Assembly: GCA_016929985.1 (NCBI GenBank)
Contig: JAFGIH010000815.1
Coordinates: forward strand, 1 to 7,566
Length of the DNA: 7,566 nt
From: Thermoleophilia bacterium
Lineage (GTDB): Bacteria > Actinomycetota > Thermoleophilia > RBG-16-64-13
Reading direction: 5' to 3'
Shown: piece after piece, positions 6,401-7,566 of the stretch
Layout of the letters: every line of letters begins with the position of its first letter
Position numbering within the stretch: position 1 is the stretch's first letter
Notes under the pieces: model-generated
The model's database searches: none
What the model was told of the DNA's origin: nothing
Seen by the model: only the letters and a program-made list of their open reading frames with translations
Program-made: the position numbers and the translations under genes

Positions 6401-6409
6401 GAGCGTACA
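6391..6409. repeat. Inverted repeat spanning the dciA stop
   Basis: TGTACGC (6391-6397) and GCGTACA (6403-6409) are exact 7-bp arms around TGAGA, which contains the dciA stop (6398-6400). No T-run follows, so it is a poor intrinsic terminator. It could be an operator for the gyrB promoter or an mRNA hairpin at the operon end. The right arm begins GCGTACACAGG, which also occurs at 9-19. Confidence 0.6.
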
Positions 6410-6416
6410 CAGGAAC

Positions 6417-6444
6417 GTGGAAAGATGCCCTTCTGTGCTATCAT
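6417..6444 (+). promoter_or_regulatory. Candidate gyrB promoter, extended -10
   Basis: TGCTATCAT (6436-6444) fits an extended -10 (TGnTATAAT with one mismatch). The -35 is weak: GTGGAA (6417-6422) is 16 bases upstream. Transcription would start near 6451 and leave a leader of about 113 bases before the TTG start. Gyrase genes are often induced on loss of supercoiling through their promoters; no evidence for that is visible here. Confidence 0.4.
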
Positions 6445-6495
6445 GTCGTCGACGTGGTGCGCACTTCCCGCAGTGGCGGTCCGGTCTTCTTCCCA

Positions 6496-6508
6496 GCTTC
6501 CCGGAAGC
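6496..6508. repeat. Short palindrome in the gyrB leader
   Basis: GCTTCC (6496-6501) and GGAAGC (6503-6508) are exact inverted arms around one base. It lies downstream of the candidate gyrB promoter, 55 bases before the start codon. It may be a small operator-like site, or chance in GC-rich DNA. Confidence 0.35.
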
Positions 6509-6563
6509 AACTCCACGACTCGTGCGGCCGGGGGGCGTCAGCTCAGAGAGAGGTAACGAAGGT

Positions 6564-7566
6564 TTGGCCGAGCATACCTACGATGTAGGCGATATACAGG
6601 TCCTTGAGGGTCTGGAACCCGTCCGCAAGCGGCCGGGCATGTACATCGGTTCCACGGGGCACCGCGGCCTGCACCACTTGGTGTATGAGGTGGTCGACAA
6701 CTCTGTCGACGAGGCTCTCGCCGGCGTGTGCACCAAGATCGATGTCACCATTCTGCCTGACTGCTCGGTGCGCGTCGCCGACAACGGTCGCGGCATACCG
6801 GTGAAGACCATGCCTCAGTTCGGTCGGCCCGCCTTGGAGATCGTGATGACCAAGCTCCACGCCGGCGGCAAGTTCGGCGGCGAGGGCTACAAGGTATCCG
6901 GCGGTCTGCACGGAGTCGGCGTGAGCGTCGTCAACGCCCTGTCGGAGTGGCTCATCGTGGAAGTGAGCCGCGACGGCCACCGGTTCCGGCAGAGCTACGC
7001 CCGCGGCGTGCCCACATCCGAAGTGGAGAAGCTGGGCAAAAGCGACGGCACCAGCGGCACCATCACACACTTCCGGCCCGACCCACAGATCTTCAACGAT
7101 CTCAATTTCGACTTCACCACTCTGTCACAGCGTCTGCGCGAGGTCGCCTTCCTCAACCGCTCGCTGAAAATCACCCTCATAGACGAGCGGGAAGAGACAG
7201 GCGAAAGCCGGACGGCGGACGCGGACGATGATGACTACACTCCGCGTGACGACCTCGATCTGACCGTGGAGAGGGTGTTCTCCGCCGAGGCTCTGGCCGA
7301 ATCCGGCACGGCCGCCGAGGCCGGCACCGGGGCTGCGACGGGCAAGAAGGGCCCTTTGCCTCGTTCCGTCGTGTATTGCTACGACGGCGGCATCGTCGAC
7401 TTCGTAAAGCACATCAACAAGCACAAAGACGCCCTCCATGCGCGGGTGATCCACTTCGAAGGGCAAGAGGCCGACCAGACGGTCGAACTGGCCATGCAGT
7501 GGAACGCCGGCTACAACGACAACGTGTTCTCCTTCGCCAACAACATCAACACCCACGAGGGCGGCA
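6564..7566 (+). CDS. gyrB: DNA gyrase subunit B, N-terminal part
   Basis: GyrB is the ATPase subunit of gyrase, which introduces negative supercoils. The window end cuts the gene after 334 codons, within the ATPase/transducer region. Visible motifs are DIQVLEGLEPVRKRPGMYIG (10-29), the N box YEVVDNSVDEALAG (E42, N46), ADNGRGIP (D73, G75, G77), MTKLHAGGKFGG and GGLHGVGVSVVNALS (113-127). The start is TTG 6564: AGAGAGG (6547-6553) lies ten bases ahead and the encoded AEHTYDVGDIQVLEG is a normal gram-positive N-terminus. GTG 6522 is in frame but poorly supported. Between IDER (206-209) and CYDGG (272-276) lies an acidic then Ala/Gly-rich insert about 55 residues longer than the E. coli loop. Actinobacterial GyrB proteins carry a shorter insert here. 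Confidence 0.97.
   Translation, partial: MAEHTYDVGDIQVLEGLEPVRKRPGMYIGSTGHRGLHHLVYEVVDNSVDEALAGVCTKIDVTILPDCSVRVADNGRGIPVKTMPQFGRPALEIVMTKLHAGGKFGGEGYKVSGGLHGVGVSVVNALSEWLIVEVSRDGHRFRQSYARGVPTSEVEKLGKSDGTSGTITHFRPDPQIFNDLNFDFTTLSQRLREVAFLNRSLKITLIDEREETGESRTADADDDDYTPRDDLDLTVERVFSAEALAESGTAAEAGTGAATGKKGPLPRSVVYCYDGGIVDFVKHINKHKDALHARVIHFEGQEADQTVELAMQWNAGYNDNVFSFANNINTHEGG

Overview
The window is a bacterial chromosome origin locus with all genes on the + strand. The order is GHKL-ATPase/winged-helix protein, dnaA, spacer (probable oriC), dnaN, S4-domain protein, recf, dciA (DUF721), gyrB (cut by the window end). The DNA is GC-rich and starts are often GTG or TTG. The GyrB N-terminus reads like the actinobacterial protein (GEGYKVSGGLHGVGVSVVNALS, VDFVKHIN, FANNINTHEGG) and carries the acidic/Ala-rich insert seen in that phylum. 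DciA between recF and gyrB also fits Actinomycetota. A YaaA-like S4 gene between dnaN and recF is better known from Firmicutes. I infer a deep-branching or uncultured high-GC Gram-positive lineage, probably Actinomycetota, and cannot name a genus.

Region by region. Positions 1-696 hold no convincing gene, but contain two exact DnaA boxes (485-493, 606-614) and several near matches. A possible promoter at 608-636 has its -35 inside the second exact box. Positions 697-1488 encode a 263-residue protein joining an intact GHKL ATP-binding domain to a C-terminal winged helix, directly upstream of dnaA. dnaA (1553-3052) is complete. The 279-bp dnaA-dnaN spacer holds degenerate DnaA boxes, a 20-bp near-perfect palindrome, a box-GC-CTACTA arrangement resembling a DnaA-trio element, and an AT-rich stretch. 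It is the best oriC candidate. dnaN, the S4 gene, recF and dciA follow with gaps of 1 to 5 bases and look like one operon. A 163-bp gap with an inverted repeat and an extended -10 precedes gyrB, which starts at TTG 6564.

Together the genes cover initiation (DnaA), helicase loading (DciA), the processivity clamp (DnaN), gap repair (RecF) and supercoiling (GyrB). The least ordinary items are the ATPase/winged-helix gene in front of dnaA, the split layout of DnaA boxes around that gene pair, and a 9-C tract at the S4/recF junction that would fuse the two frames after a single-base slip.
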